Under the pieces are notes generated by a model. The model made no database searches. It saw nothing but the letters and a program-made list of their open reading frames with translations, and was not told where the DNA came from. From Flavobacterium sp. (GTDB taxonomy: Bacteria; Bacteroidota; Bacteroidia; Flavobacteriales; Flavobacteriaceae): a stretch of 12,955 nt of DNA. Below, one piece after another: positions 1 through 7,485 of this stretch; positions within the stretch are counted from its first letter, which is position 1, and each line of letters starts with the position of its first letter. The translations under genes and the position numbers were made by a program. The stretch lies in contig JANJWE010000169.1 of the NCBI GenBank assembly GCA_024709705.1, forward strand, positions 1 through 12,955. The letters run 5' to 3'.

Positions 1-2412
1 GGGCACAAAGAACCGGTAATGTTTGACAAAATCACCGACAGAATTAAAAAACTCTGCTACGGATTGAATGATTTAGTGGATGCCGTAAAGGTAGCCATGC
101 GAGTAATTGAAGGTTTATATGACGGTGTAACCACTTCTGAATTGGATAACTTGGCCGCAGAAACCGCCGCTTCCATGACGGTAACACATCCCGATTATGC
201 CCAGTTGGCCGCACGTATTGCGGTATCGAATCTACATAAAAATACCAAAAAATCATTTTCTGAAACCATGACCGATATGTACCTGTACGTAAATCCACGT
301 ACGGGTCAAAAAGCTCCTTTGATTTCAGATGAGGTATACGAAGTAATCAAAAACAATGCAGAAGTATTGGACTCTATGATTATTTACAACCGTGATTTTA
401 ATTATGACTATTTTGGTTTTAAAACACTAGAGCGTTCGTATTTATTAAAAATAAACGGAAAAATTGTGGAGCGTCCGCAACACATGTTAATGCGTGTTTC
501 GGTTGGGATTCATTTAAATGACATTGAAGCCGTGAAAGAAACGTATGAATTAATGTCGAAAAAATTCTTCACACACGCTACACCTACTTTATTCAATGCC
601 GGTACACCAAAACCGCAAATGTCATCTTGTTTCTTGTTGACCATGAAAGATGATAGTATTGACGGGATTTACGATACCTTAAAACAAACCGCCAAAATTT
701 CGCAGTCTGCCGGTGGTATCGGTCTTTCAATTCACAATGTACGTGCAACGGGCTCTTACATTCGCGGCACAAACGGAACTTCAAACGGAATTGTTCCAAT
801 GTTGCGAGTATTTAACGATACTGCTCGTTATGTGGATCAAGGGGGCGGAAAACGAAAAGGAAGTTTTGCTATTTATTTAGAAACGTGGCATGCTGATATT
901 TTTGAATTCTTGGATTTGAAGAAAAACCACGGTAAAGAAGAAATGCGTGCCAGAGATTTATTCTTTGCGATGTGGACTTCCGATTTGTTCATGAAACGGG
1001 TACAGGAAGATTCTACTTGGACCTTAATGTGTCCTAACGAATGTCCGGGATTATGCGATGTATATGGCGATGAATTTGAAGCCCTTTATACTTCGTATGA
1101 AGCAGCCGGGAAAGGGAGAAAAACGATCAAAGCACGTGAGTTATGGGAAAAAATTCTGGAATCGCAAATTGAAACCGGAACGCCATACATGCTCTACAAA
1201 GATGCCGCAAACCGTAAATCAAATCAGAAAAACTTGGGAACGATTCGCTCTTCCAACTTGTGTACGGAGATTTTAGAATATACATCAGCAGATGAAATTG
1301 CAGTGTGTAATTTGGCTTCTATTTCGCTACCCATGTTTGTAGAGAATGGAAAATTTGATCACCAAAAATTATATGATGTAACAAAACGTGTAACACGCAA
1401 CTTGAACCGCGTAATTGATAGAAACTATTATCCGGTTCCGGAAGCAGAGAATTCCAATATGCGTCACCGACCCATTGGTTTGGGTGTACAAGGTTTGGCC
1501 GATGCATTCATTTTGATGCGTTTGCCTTTTACCAGTGATGAAGCTAAACAATTGAACCAAGAGATTTTTGAAACCTTATATTTTGCAGCCGTAACCGCTT
1601 CTATGGAAATGGCCAAAGAAGAAGGACCGTATTCAACATTCAAAGGGTCACCCATTTCCCAAGGAGAGTTCCAATACAATTTGTGGGGATTAAAAGACAG
1701 CGATCTATCCGGAAGATGGGATTGGGAAAGTTTGAGAAAAGAAGTAGTAGAACACGGGGTGAGAAACTCATTGCTTGTAGCTCCAATGCCCACGGCTTCC
1801 ACTTCTCAAATTTTAGGGAACAACGAAGCGTTTGAACCGTATACTTCAAATATCTACACCCGAAGAGTGCTTTCTGGAGAGTTCATTGTAGTAAACAAAC
1901 ATTTGTTGGAAGATTTGGTAAAATTAGGTTTATGGAACGAGACGTTGAAACAAGAAATTATGCGTCACAACGGTTCGGTTCAAAATATTGATGCCATTCC
2001 ACAAGACATAAAAGAATTGTATAAAACGGTTTGGGAAATGAGCATGAAAGACATTATCGATATGTCTCGTCAACGCGGTTATTTTATTGACCAATCACAA
2101 TCGTTGAACTTGTTTATGGAAGGGGCAACCTATGCTAAATTAACCTCAATGCACTTCTATGCTTGGCAATCCGGATTAAAAACAGGAATGTATTATTTGA
2201 GAACCAAAGCAGCAGTAGATGCCATCAAGTTTACATTAAATAATGATAAAAAAGCCGAGCCGGTACAAATTATTGAACAACCGGCCGCTCAAAAGCTAGA
2301 AGCCATTGCAGTAGTAAATGAACCGGTAGAAATGTCGCCCGAAGAATATAGAGCCATGATTGAAAGAGCCCGAAACTCAGGCCCGGAAGATTGTGAGATG
2401 TGTGGGTCTTAA
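1..2412 (+). CDS. nrdA: Ribonucleoside-diphosphate reductase large (alpha) subunit, class Ia; 5' end cut by window edge
   Basis: Reduces ribonucleoside diphosphates to deoxyribonucleoside diphosphates, working with the radical-bearing beta subunit NrdB in the cytoplasm. The frame is open from base 1 (GHKEPV before the Met at 19), and the family normally begins with about 7 more residues (M-x-x-x-K-R-D-G), so Met19 is internal and the start lies roughly 20 bases upstream of the window. Counting from Met19: N-terminal ATP-cone (about 1-90); active-site cysteine in SSCFLL (C204); NLCTEI with N413, radical cysteine C415 and E417; second redox cysteine in AVCNLAS (C430); phosphate-binding [11 protein letters not shown] near 590; radical-transfer tyrosines Y725-Y726 in MYYLRT; and a C-terminal CEMCGS tail (C792, C795) that re-reduces the active site. 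The sequence resembles eukaryotic RRM1 ([24 protein letters not shown] region, CxMCGS ending) more than E. coli NrdA. All catalytic residues are present. nrdB is probably just upstream, which is inference. Confidence 0.97.
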   Translation, partial: GHKEPVMFDKITDRIKKLCYGLNDLVDAVKVAMRVIEGLYDGVTTSELDNLAAETAASMTVTHPDYAQLAARIAVSNLHKNTKKSFSETMTDMYLYVNPRTGQKAPLISDEVYEVIKNNAEVLDSMIIYNRDFNYDYFGFKTLERSYLLKINGKIVERPQHMLMRVSVGIHLNDIEAVKETYELMSKKFFTHATPTLFNAGTPKPQMSSCFLLTMKDDSIDGIYDTLKQTAKISQSAGGIGLSIHNVRATGSYIRGTNGTSNGIVPMLRVFNDTARYVDQGGGKRKGSFAIYLETWHADIFEFLDLKKNHGKEEMRARDLFFAMWTSDLFMKRVQEDSTWTLMCPNECPGLCDVYGDEFEALYTSYEAAGKGRKTIKARELWEKILESQIETGTPYMLYKDAANRKSNQKNLGTIRSSNLCTEILEYTSADEIAVCNLASISLPMFVENGKFDHQKLYDVTKRVTRNLNRVIDRNYYPVPEAENSNMRHRPIGLGVQGLADAFILMRLPFTSDEAKQLNQEIFETLYFAAVTASMEMAKEEGPYSTFKGSPISQGEFQYNLWGLKDSDLSGRWDWESLRKEVVEHGVRNSLLVAPMPTASTSQILGNNEAFEPYTSNIYTRRVLSGEFIVVNKHLLEDLVKLGLWNETLKQEIMRHNGSVQNIDAIPQDIKELYKTVWEMSMKDIIDMSRQRGYFIDQSQSLNLFMEGATYAKLTSMHFYAWQSGLKTGMYYLRTKAAVDAIKFTLNNDKKAEPVQIIEQPAAQKLEAIAVVNEPVEMSPEEYRAMIERARNSGPEDCEMCGS

Positions 2413-2437
2413 GCAAAAAAATCAGGAATAAGTAATA

Positions 2438-2473
2438 AGCAGCTCTTCATTTTATGAGGAGCTGTTCTTTTTT
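2438..2473 (+). terminator. Rho-independent terminator after nrdA
   Basis: An 11-bp stem CAGCTCTTCAT / ATGAGGAGCTG (2440-2450 with 2454-2464, one G-T wobble) closes a TTT loop. Two weaker outer pairs extend it to 2438 and 2466. It is followed by TTCTTTTTT (2465-2473). It lies 25 bases past the nrdA stop, so it should end the nrdA transcript and separate it from the small gene downstream. Confidence 0.88.
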
Positions 2474-2481
2474 ATCGATTC

Positions 2482-2496
2482 CAATTCGTACATTTG
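2482..2496 (+). promoter_or_regulatory. Bacteroidota-type -7 box (TACATTTG) within a 15-bp element shared with the dxs promoter
   Basis: TACATTTG at 2489-2496 fits the Bacteroidota -7 consensus TAnnTTTG. It lies just after the nrdA terminator and 18 bases before the ATG at 2515, giving a predicted leader of about 10-15 nt. The surrounding 15 bases CAATTCGTACATTTG occur again, on the minus strand, directly upstream of dxs (6888-6902). No convincing -33 TTG lies at the usual spacing; that zone is the T-tract of the terminator. Confidence 0.6.
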
Positions 2497-2514
2497 GAAA
2501 TCAAACTTGGAATC

Positions 2515-2736
2515 ATGTCAAAAGAGAAAAAAGGAATCTATACCGGAGTTATTGAGAAAGATGAAAAAGGAAATTATTTCTGTGGCGAATATCTTCTAGA
2601 TTACAAATACACTCAAGCCAATTTCAAATTAGGTGATGTAATCAATATAAAGTCAGTAATTGAAAATCCAAGTGATATCAGTTACAATCAGTATCCTAAA
2701 AAGTCCAAGCATTTCTTTTTGGCAAACGATAAATAA
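2515..2736 (+). CDS. Small uncharacterised protein, 73 aa
   Basis: I do not recognise this family. The protein is small, hydrophilic and lysine-rich, with no signal peptide or membrane segment. Its middle alternates hydrophobic and polar residues around turns (GIYTGVIEKDEKGNY, GEYLLDY, FKLGDVINIKSV), suggesting a compact all-beta fold; that is inference. There is a single cysteine in NYFCGEY. I chose the ATG at 2515. A TTG at 2494 would add seven residues, but it is the end of the predicted -7 box and so cannot be in the mRNA if that box is used. The gene has its own terminator upstream and promoter-like box, and dgt starts 44 bases after its stop with no convincing terminator between, so the two may be co-transcribed. 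The ordinary length, promoter and position argue for a real gene, but no function can be given. Confidence 0.65.
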   Translation: MSKEKKGIYTGVIEKDEKGNYFCGEYLLDYKYTQANFKLGDVINIKSVIENPSDISYNQYPKKSKHFFLANDK

Positions 2737-2780
2737 GAAATTCTAAAAATTAAAACCATCCTTTTTTTAGCTGAAATTTT

Positions 2781-4127
2781 ATGATGCACTGGGAACAACT
2801 TTTATCGCTCAAAAGGCAAGGCGACACCGGAAAACGTTTACGCTCGGAACAAGATGATACCCGATTGGGTTTTGAAGTGGATTATGACCGAATTATTTTT
2901 TCTGCTGCTTTCCGAAGTCTGCAAGACAAAACCCAAGTTATACCTCTTTCTAAAACCGATTTCGTTCACACGCGATTGACACATAGTTTGGAAGTTTCGG
3001 TTGTAGGTCGTTCTATCGGTAGATTGGTCGGAAAAAAAATCATCGAAAAATATCCCTATTTAAAAGATGTGTACGGGTATCACATGAATGATTTTGGAGC
3101 CATTGTCGCTGCCGCTTGTTTAGCTCATGATATTGGCAATCCTCCATTTGGTCACTCAGGTGAAAAAGCCATTGGCGAATACTTTAAAAATGGAAACGGG
3201 TTGCAATTTAAAAACCAACTCACCGAAAAAGAATGGCAAGATTTAATTGATTTTGAAGGGAATGCTAATGGTTTTTCGGTTTTAACCGGAAACAGACCCG
3301 GTAACGAAGGCGGACTTAGAATTTCTTATGCCACTTTAGGTGCTTTTATGAAGTACCCTAAAGAAAGTTTACCCAAAAAACCCACGTCTAATATTGCCGA
3401 TAAAAAGTATGGTTTTTTTCAACAAGATAAAGCCTTTTTTCAAGAAGTAGCTCAAGAGTTAGGCCTTATTCCAAATAAGTCAGGTTCTGATATTGGGTAC
3501 GAACGACATCCATTGGCCTATTTAGTAGAAGCGGCAGACGATATTTGTTATACCATTATCGACTTTGAAGACGGCATAAATCTCGGTTTGGTTGATGAAG
3601 ATTACGCTTTAGAATATTTAGTAAAATTAGTTAAAGATACTATCGATTCAGCTAAGTTTTATTCTTTACAAACCAAAGAAGATCGCATAAGTTATTTGAG
3701 AGCATTAGCCATAGGAAGTTTGATTAATGATGCTGTTCGGGTATTTTTAGAAAACGAAAAAGCTATTATGCGTGGTCAATTTCCCTTTGCTTTAACAGAT
3801 AAAAGTAAATATAAGGCTCAAATGAATGACATTATTCAATTGAGTGTAAAAAAAATTTACCAAAGTAGGGAAGTAATAGAAAAAGAAATAAACGGGTACC
3901 ACGTATTAGCTCATTTACTGGATACATTCATCACTGCTGTAAATAACAAGTTTGAGGATAAAATGACCAATTACGATCATTTGATACTCAAATTACTTCC
4001 CGAAAAATACCAGGTAGAGAAAAAGAATTTGTATGAACGCTTATTGCATATTTCGCATTACATTTCACTTTTGACAGATGGTAATGCTATTTTGATGCAT
4101 AAAATTATAGCTTCAAACGCTCATTAA
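2781..4127 (+). CDS. dgt: Deoxyguanosinetriphosphate triphosphohydrolase (dGTPase), HD superfamily
   Basis: Hydrolyses dGTP (and in many relatives other dNTPs) to the deoxynucleoside and inorganic triphosphate in the cytoplasm, so tuning dNTP pools. The HD-domain metal ligands are visible: H68 in TRLTHSLE, H116-D117 in CLAHDIGNPPFGHSGEKA, and a distal Asp in EAADDICY (D253 or D254); H125 of GHSGE fits the catalytic histidine. These align well with H69, H117, D118 and H126 of E. coli Dgt. The family motif FEGNANGFSVLT (158-169) is also present. The length of 448 aa is near that of Bacteroidota members and shorter than E. coli Dgt (505). The start is two tandem ATGs; relatives begin M-x-WEQLLS, so the second (2784) may be the true one. 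The gene follows the small unknown gene by 44 bases, and its stop overlaps the stop of the convergent DUF3078 gene. I cannot tell from sequence which dNTP is preferred or whether activity needs an activating dNTP. Confidence 0.95.
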   Translation: MMHWEQLLSLKRQGDTGKRLRSEQDDTRLGFEVDYDRIIFSAAFRSLQDKTQVIPLSKTDFVHTRLTHSLEVSVVGRSIGRLVGKKIIEKYPYLKDVYGYHMNDFGAIVAAACLAHDIGNPPFGHSGEKAIGEYFKNGNGLQFKNQLTEKEWQDLIDFEGNANGFSVLTGNRPGNEGGLRISYATLGAFMKYPKESLPKKPTSNIADKKYGFFQQDKAFFQEVAQELGLIPNKSGSDIGYERHPLAYLVEAADDICYTIIDFEDGINLGLVDEDYALEYLVKLVKDTIDSAKFYSLQTKEDRISYLRALAIGSLINDAVRVFLENEKAIMRGQFPFALTDKSKYKAQMNDIIQLSVKKIYQSREVIEKEINGYHVLAHLLDTFITAVNNKFEDKMTNYDHLILKLLPEKYQVEKKNLYERLLHISHYISLLTDGNAILMHKIIASNAH

Positions 4128-5077
4128 AAAGCATACACAACTCCGACACCCAAAGCTTGTTTAAACTGAATGCGTGGACCTATCGTAACTTGTTCGCCTT
4201 CGACTTCTTTCTTAGCTTTGATGTCATCGTCGTAAATCATATGAAATCCAATATTAGCTCTAACGTATTGATTAACAACCATTTTGAGTTGTAGTTGCCA
4301 GTCAATATCAATATTTCCATAGTTATTTAAGTAATCAGAATATAGTGAGGCTCGATGCTCTAAAATCATGTTTTTGTACACTTCGGTTTTCCAAAAATTA
4401 TTAAAAAGCATACCAAATTCATTTCGGCTTTTTCGTCCTCTTCTTAGCAGATTTCCTTCTTCATCAAACAGGGCTTTTGTAACCCCAAACGAACCTAAAT
4501 CGGCTAGTCTTCGGTCTAGTACTAAAGTAGTTTTTAAAGTCAAAGGCGAAAAGTAAAAGTTCAAATTCAAGTCTTTTCTATTGTATTCAGAACCAGCACC
4601 CAAAAAGATGTAAGCCGGAGCAAAAGGTTTGGATATCGCCAATTGTGTATTAGGGTAGGCATATCCGTTAGTGAATTGCGTATTAAAATTGAAACGAGCC
4701 GAGTAGTACCAATTGGATCCCGGATGTTTGCGGTAACCAAAATTGGATAATAAAGAAAAAGCATCATCCGTTTTGCGAAGTTCTCTACCTTCTTGTTTAT
4801 TAATCCCATAACGAATACTCATTTCGTTATTCCAAAGGACACTCTTTTTCATATACTTCCTGCCAAAGTCAGCTTTGAAAAGTCCGGATATAGAGCTGTT
4901 ACCCCCAGCATTCCAATTGATAAAAGCTATCTGACTTAAATCGAGGCCAAGCATGTTTTTGTGAGTCCAATACGTCGTATCTTTCACCTTTACTATACTG
5001 TCAATAGGCGTTGGGTTTTGAGAAAAACAAATTACGGGTAGTAAAATTATTGCGATTAGAACCGAGAATGATTTCAT
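4124..5077 (-). CDS. DUF3078 family protein, predicted outer-membrane beta-barrel
   Basis: A 317-aa protein of the DUF3078 family common in Bacteroidota; its molecular role is not known. It starts with a type I signal peptide (MKSFSVLIAIILLPVICFSQ), with probable cleavage after CFS. C16 does not sit in a good lipobox, because Ile precedes it. The mature part opens with TYWTHKNMLGLDLSQIAFINWNAGG and then shows repeated amphipathic beta-strands with aromatic girdles (SNWYYSARFNFNTQF, LNLNFYFSPLTLKTTL, YVRANIGFHMIYDDD). It ends in GVGVVYAF, a terminal phenylalanine typical of outer-membrane barrels. I chose the ATG at 5077; an upstream TTG at 5104 would put a polar stretch ahead of the signal peptide. 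It lies 33 bases after the dxs stop on the same strand with no terminator or promoter box between, so it is probably co-transcribed with dxs. Its stop overlaps that of dgt by 4 bases. Confidence 0.88.
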   Translation of the reverse strand: MKSFSVLIAIILLPVICFSQNPTPIDSIVKVKDTTYWTHKNMLGLDLSQIAFINWNAGGNSSISGLFKADFGRKYMKKSVLWNNEMSIRYGINKQEGRELRKTDDAFSLLSNFGYRKHPGSNWYYSARFNFNTQFTNGYAYPNTQLAISKPFAPAYIFLGAGSEYNRKDLNLNFYFSPLTLKTTLVLDRRLADLGSFGVTKALFDEEGNLLRRGRKSRNEFGMLFNNFWKTEVYKNMILEHRASLYSDYLNNYGNIDIDWQLQLKMVVNQYVRANIGFHMIYDDDIKAKKEVEGEQVTIGPRIQFKQALGVGVVYAF

Positions 5078-5110
5078 TAAAAGGAGACTTGTTTTAAAAT
5101 GCAAAAATGC

Positions 5111-6883
5111 TTATTTTGAATAACCTGACAAAAATCTTAACAAACTTTCACTATTAATTTCACACAAAGTCTGTAATTCATCAATTTTTCCTTGTTCTAT
5201 AAACTCATCAGGAATACCTAGTACATCAACGTTATTTTTGTAATTATATTTTGATTTGAATTCAGCAATAGCTGAACCAAATCCGCCAATAATTGTTCCG
5301 TCTTCTATCGTTACGATGTTTTCATATTCTTTGAAAATAGAATGTAAAAGTTCTTCATCCAGCGGTTTTACAAATGAAAAATCATAATGCGAAAATAGGG
5401 CAGTATTATCCATTTCGGCTAGAGCCAAAGTTACATTTCGTCCAATAAAACCATTCGATAAAATGGCCGTTTTTGACCCTTTTTTTAGCAAAGTAGCCTT
5501 TCCAATCTCAATTTTTTGAAACGGTTGTTGCCAATCGACCATTTCGCCTCTTCCTCTAGGATAACGAATCGCGATGGGATGATTTAATTCCAATTGAGCG
5601 GTGTAAAGCATATTTCGCAATTCAATTTCATTTCTTGGTGAAAAAATAATCATATTCGGAATGCATCGTAAATAGGCCAAATCAAAAACCCCATGATGAG
5701 TAGCTCCGTCTTCACCCACTAATCCTGCTCTATCAAGGCAAAAAATCACAGGAAGATTTTGCAACGCCACATCGTGAATCACTTGGTCATACGCTCGTTG
5801 CAAAAAAGTGGAATAAATGTTGCAAAAAACAACCATTCCTTGCGTAACCATTCCGGCTGATAACGTCACTGCATGTTGCTCGGCAATACCTACATCAAAA
5901 GCTCTTTCCGGAAAAGCATCCATCATGAATTTGAGGGAACTACCGGTAGGCATCGCAGGCGTTATACCAATAATTTTTTCGTTTTGTTGAGCCAACTCTA
6001 CCAAAGTCAACCCAAAAACATCTTGAAATTTTGGAGGCAAATGACTTTCTTCTTTGAGATGAATTTCCCCGGTAATTTTATCAAATTTCCCCGGAGCATG
6101 ATATTTTACTTGATCTTCTTCCGCTTTTTGTAAACCTTTACCTTTGGTAGTGATAACGTGCAAAAACTTCGGACCTTTAACTTTTTTCAACCGTTCAAAT
6201 TCTGAAATCAAAGCAAAAATATCATGACCGTCAATCGGACCTGAATAATCAAAATTCAGTGACTTGATCATATTGTTGACTTTTGGATTTTTACCCTCTT
6301 TTACAGCCGTAAGATAATTTTTCAACGCTCCTACACTCGGGTCAATTCCTATCGCATTGTCGTTTAAAATTACAAGTAAATTTGCATCGGTAACACCGGC
6401 ATGATTCAATCCTTCAAACGCCATTCCACTTGCAATCGAAGCATCGCCAATCACCGCAATATGGTGTTTGTTGTCTCCTTTTAATTGCGAAGCTATCGCC
6501 ATGCCTAACGCCGCAGAAATAGAAGTAGAAGAATGCCCAACACCAAAGGTGTCATATTCACTTTCACTTCGCTTCGGAAAACCTGAAATGCCATTTAATT
6601 GTCGATTGGTAGGGAAAATTGATTTTCTTCCGGTTAAAATTTTGTGTCCGTACGCTTGATGACCTACATCCCAAACCAATAAGTCTTCCGGCGTATCGAA
6701 CACATAGTGCAAAGCAATGGTTAATTCTACCACACCTAAACTCGCACCCAAATGTCCTTCTTTTACGGAAACAATATCGATGATAAAGTCGCGTAATTCC
6801 TGAGCCAATTGTGGCAACTGATTTACCTTTAGCTTGCGTAAATCAGTAGGATATTCGATATGTTGCAGTAAATTTTCAACCAT
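5111..6883 (-). CDS. dxs: 1-deoxy-D-xylulose-5-phosphate synthase
   Basis: Condenses pyruvate and glyceraldehyde 3-phosphate to 1-deoxy-D-xylulose 5-phosphate using thiamine diphosphate and Mg2+. This is the first step of the MEP isoprenoid pathway, and the product also feeds thiamine and pyridoxal synthesis. Visible landmarks over 590 aa: GHLGASLG (43-50, H44), DVGHQAYGHKILTGR (72-86), the thiamine diphosphate motif GDASIASGMAFE...NDN (146-176, with Ala where E. coli has Gly after GD), YHAPGKFD (261-268), catalytic Glu in AEQHAVT (E335), and DRAGLVGEDGATHHG (384-398), followed by the C-terminal transketolase-like domain. It is slightly shorter than E. coli Dxs (620 aa) but all catalytic parts are present. 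The start is secure because residues 5-31 match the family's normal N-terminus and the next Met is at 128. It is divergent from tadA across 38 bases and precedes the DUF3078 gene. A -7 box only 4 nt before the ATG predicts a nearly leaderless mRNA. Confidence 0.97.
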   Translation of the reverse strand: MVENLLQHIEYPTDLRKLKVNQLPQLAQELRDFIIDIVSVKEGHLGASLGVVELTIALHYVFDTPEDLLVWDVGHQAYGHKILTGRKSIFPTNRQLNGISGFPKRSESEYDTFGVGHSSTSISAALGMAIASQLKGDNKHHIAVIGDASIASGMAFEGLNHAGVTDANLLVILNDNAIGIDPSVGALKNYLTAVKEGKNPKVNNMIKSLNFDYSGPIDGHDIFALISEFERLKKVKGPKFLHVITTKGKGLQKAEEDQVKYHAPGKFDKITGEIHLKEESHLPPKFQDVFGLTLVELAQQNEKIIGITPAMPTGSSLKFMMDAFPERAFDVGIAEQHAVTLSAGMVTQGMVVFCNIYSTFLQRAYDQVIHDVALQNLPVIFCLDRAGLVGEDGATHHGVFDLAYLRCIPNMIIFSPRNEIELRNMLYTAQLELNHPIAIRYPRGRGEMVDWQQPFQKIEIGKATLLKKGSKTAILSNGFIGRNVTLALAEMDNTALFSHYDFSFVKPLDEELLHSIFKEYENIVTIEDGTIIGGFGSAIAEFKSKYNYKNNVDVLGIPDEFIEQGKIDELQTLCEINSESLLRFLSGYSK

Positions 6884-6887
6884 AGGA

Positions 6888-6902
6888 CAAATGTACGAAT
6901 TG
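6888..6902 (-). promoter_or_regulatory. dxs promoter -7 box (TACATTTG) in the shared 15-bp element
   Basis: Read on the minus strand, CAATTCGTACATTTG contains TACATTTG (6895 to 6888), a match to TAnnTTTG, ending four bases before the dxs ATG. The same 15 bases precede the small gene at 2482-2496. No -33 TTG is visible at 17-23 bases upstream. If this box is used, transcription starts at or within a few bases of the start codon. Confidence 0.6.
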
Positions 6903-6908
6903 AAATTG

Positions 6909-6916
6909 TATTTTTG
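6909..6916 (+). promoter_or_regulatory. tadA promoter -7 box (TATTTTTG)
   Basis: TATTTTTG fits TAnnTTTG and ends five bases before the tadA ATG at 6922. It faces away from the dxs -7 box, with 13 bases between the two, so polymerases at the two promoters would overlap. No -33 TTG is present at the usual spacing. The T-rich context makes a chance match possible. Confidence 0.5.
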
Positions 6917-6921
6917 TTTCT

Positions 6922-7365
6922 ATGGAAAATCCTTTCAACGACACCTATTTCATGAAAAAAGCTTTACAAGAAGCTGAAACTGCTTTTGAAAAAGGGGAGA
7001 TTCCGGTAGGTACCGTAATTGTGGTAGACAATAAAATCATTGCACGAACGCATAATTTAACCGAATTGCTTCACGATGTAACGGCACATGCCGAAATGCA
7101 AGCCATTACGTCTGCAGCCAATTTCTTAGGCGGAAAATATTTAAAAGGATGCACGTTGTATGTCACTTTAGAACCTTGTCAAATGTGTGCCGGAGCATTG
7201 TATTGGAGTCAGATTTCTAAAATCGTTTTTGGAGCCCGTGACGAACAACGCGGTTTTATGACGATGGGCACGCAACTTCACCCGAAAACAGAGGTGGTTT
7301 CAGGGGTTTTAGCTGAAGAAGCAGCCGATTTAATGCTGCGTTTTTTTGCCTCCAAACGGAAATAA
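6922..7365 (+). CDS. tadA: tRNA-specific adenosine deaminase (A34 to inosine)
   Basis: Deaminates the wobble adenosine of tRNA-Arg(ACG) to inosine in the cytoplasm, letting one tRNA read several arginine codons; the gene is usually essential in bacteria. The zinc cytidine/deoxycytidylate deaminase fold is clear over 147 aa: PVGTVIVVDNKIIARTHN (28-45), HAE with zinc ligand H56 and proton-shuttling E58, and LEPCQMCAGAL with zinc ligands C86 and C89. These align closely with H57, E59, C87 and C90 of E. coli TadA. The helix after the Cys motif and the ending LMLRFFASKRK fit tRNA deaminases better than guanine or cytosine deaminases, which are the main alternatives. The start at 6922 gives the usual N-terminus (DTYFMKKALQEAETAFEKGE). 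It is divergent from dxs and upstream of the macroglobulin gene by 120 bases. Confidence 0.93.
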   Translation: MENPFNDTYFMKKALQEAETAFEKGEIPVGTVIVVDNKIIARTHNLTELLHDVTAHAEMQAITSAANFLGGKYLKGCTLYVTLEPCQMCAGALYWSQISKIVFGARDEQRGFMTMGTQLHPKTEVVSGVLAEEAADLMLRFFASKRK

Positions 7366-7402
7366 TTTAATCCAAAAATTCTGCTTAAAAAATAATTAAC
7401 TT

Positions 7403-7433
7403 TAACACAATATTTGGAATACTTTTTGTGTTA
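7403..7433. promoter_or_regulatory. Inverted repeat between tadA and the macroglobulin gene (possible operator or weak hairpin)
   Basis: TAACACAA (7403-7410) and TTGTGTTA (7426-7433) are perfect 8-bp inverted arms with 15 bases between and centres 23 bp apart, about two helical turns, as in sites bound by dimeric regulators. It starts 38 bases after the tadA stop and ends 52 bases before the next ATG. No T-tract follows on the plus strand, so it is a poor rho-independent terminator. The rest of the 7366-7485 gap is AT-rich, and I see no full TAnnTTTG box with a -33 element. The nearest is AATATTTG at 7409-7416. Confidence 0.35.
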
Positions 7434-7485
7434 TCGTCAATAAGTACCCACACCTTTTTCGTTTCATTTTTAATCTTTTTGTAAA

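Noticed and set aside
2494..2514. TTG start at 2494 for the small gene
   Set aside because: This TTG is the last part of the TACATTTG -7 box, so it would lie upstream of the transcript start. The ATG at 2515 is the better start.
2743..2770. CTAAAAA ... TTTTTAG inverted repeat between the small gene and dgt as a terminator
   Set aside because: The 7-bp arms are almost all A-T, the loop is 14 bases, and no T-tract follows. It is too weak to terminate and expected by chance in this AT-rich gap.
2781..4127. dgt as part of an antiphage defence island
   Set aside because: Some dNTP triphosphohydrolases deplete dNTPs in phage defence, but here the neighbours are housekeeping genes with no transposases, toxins or other defence genes, and the protein is the ordinary full-length chromosomal type.
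5078..5104. TTG start at 5104 for the DUF3078 gene
   Set aside because: It adds nine residues before a good signal peptide that begins at the ATG at 5077.
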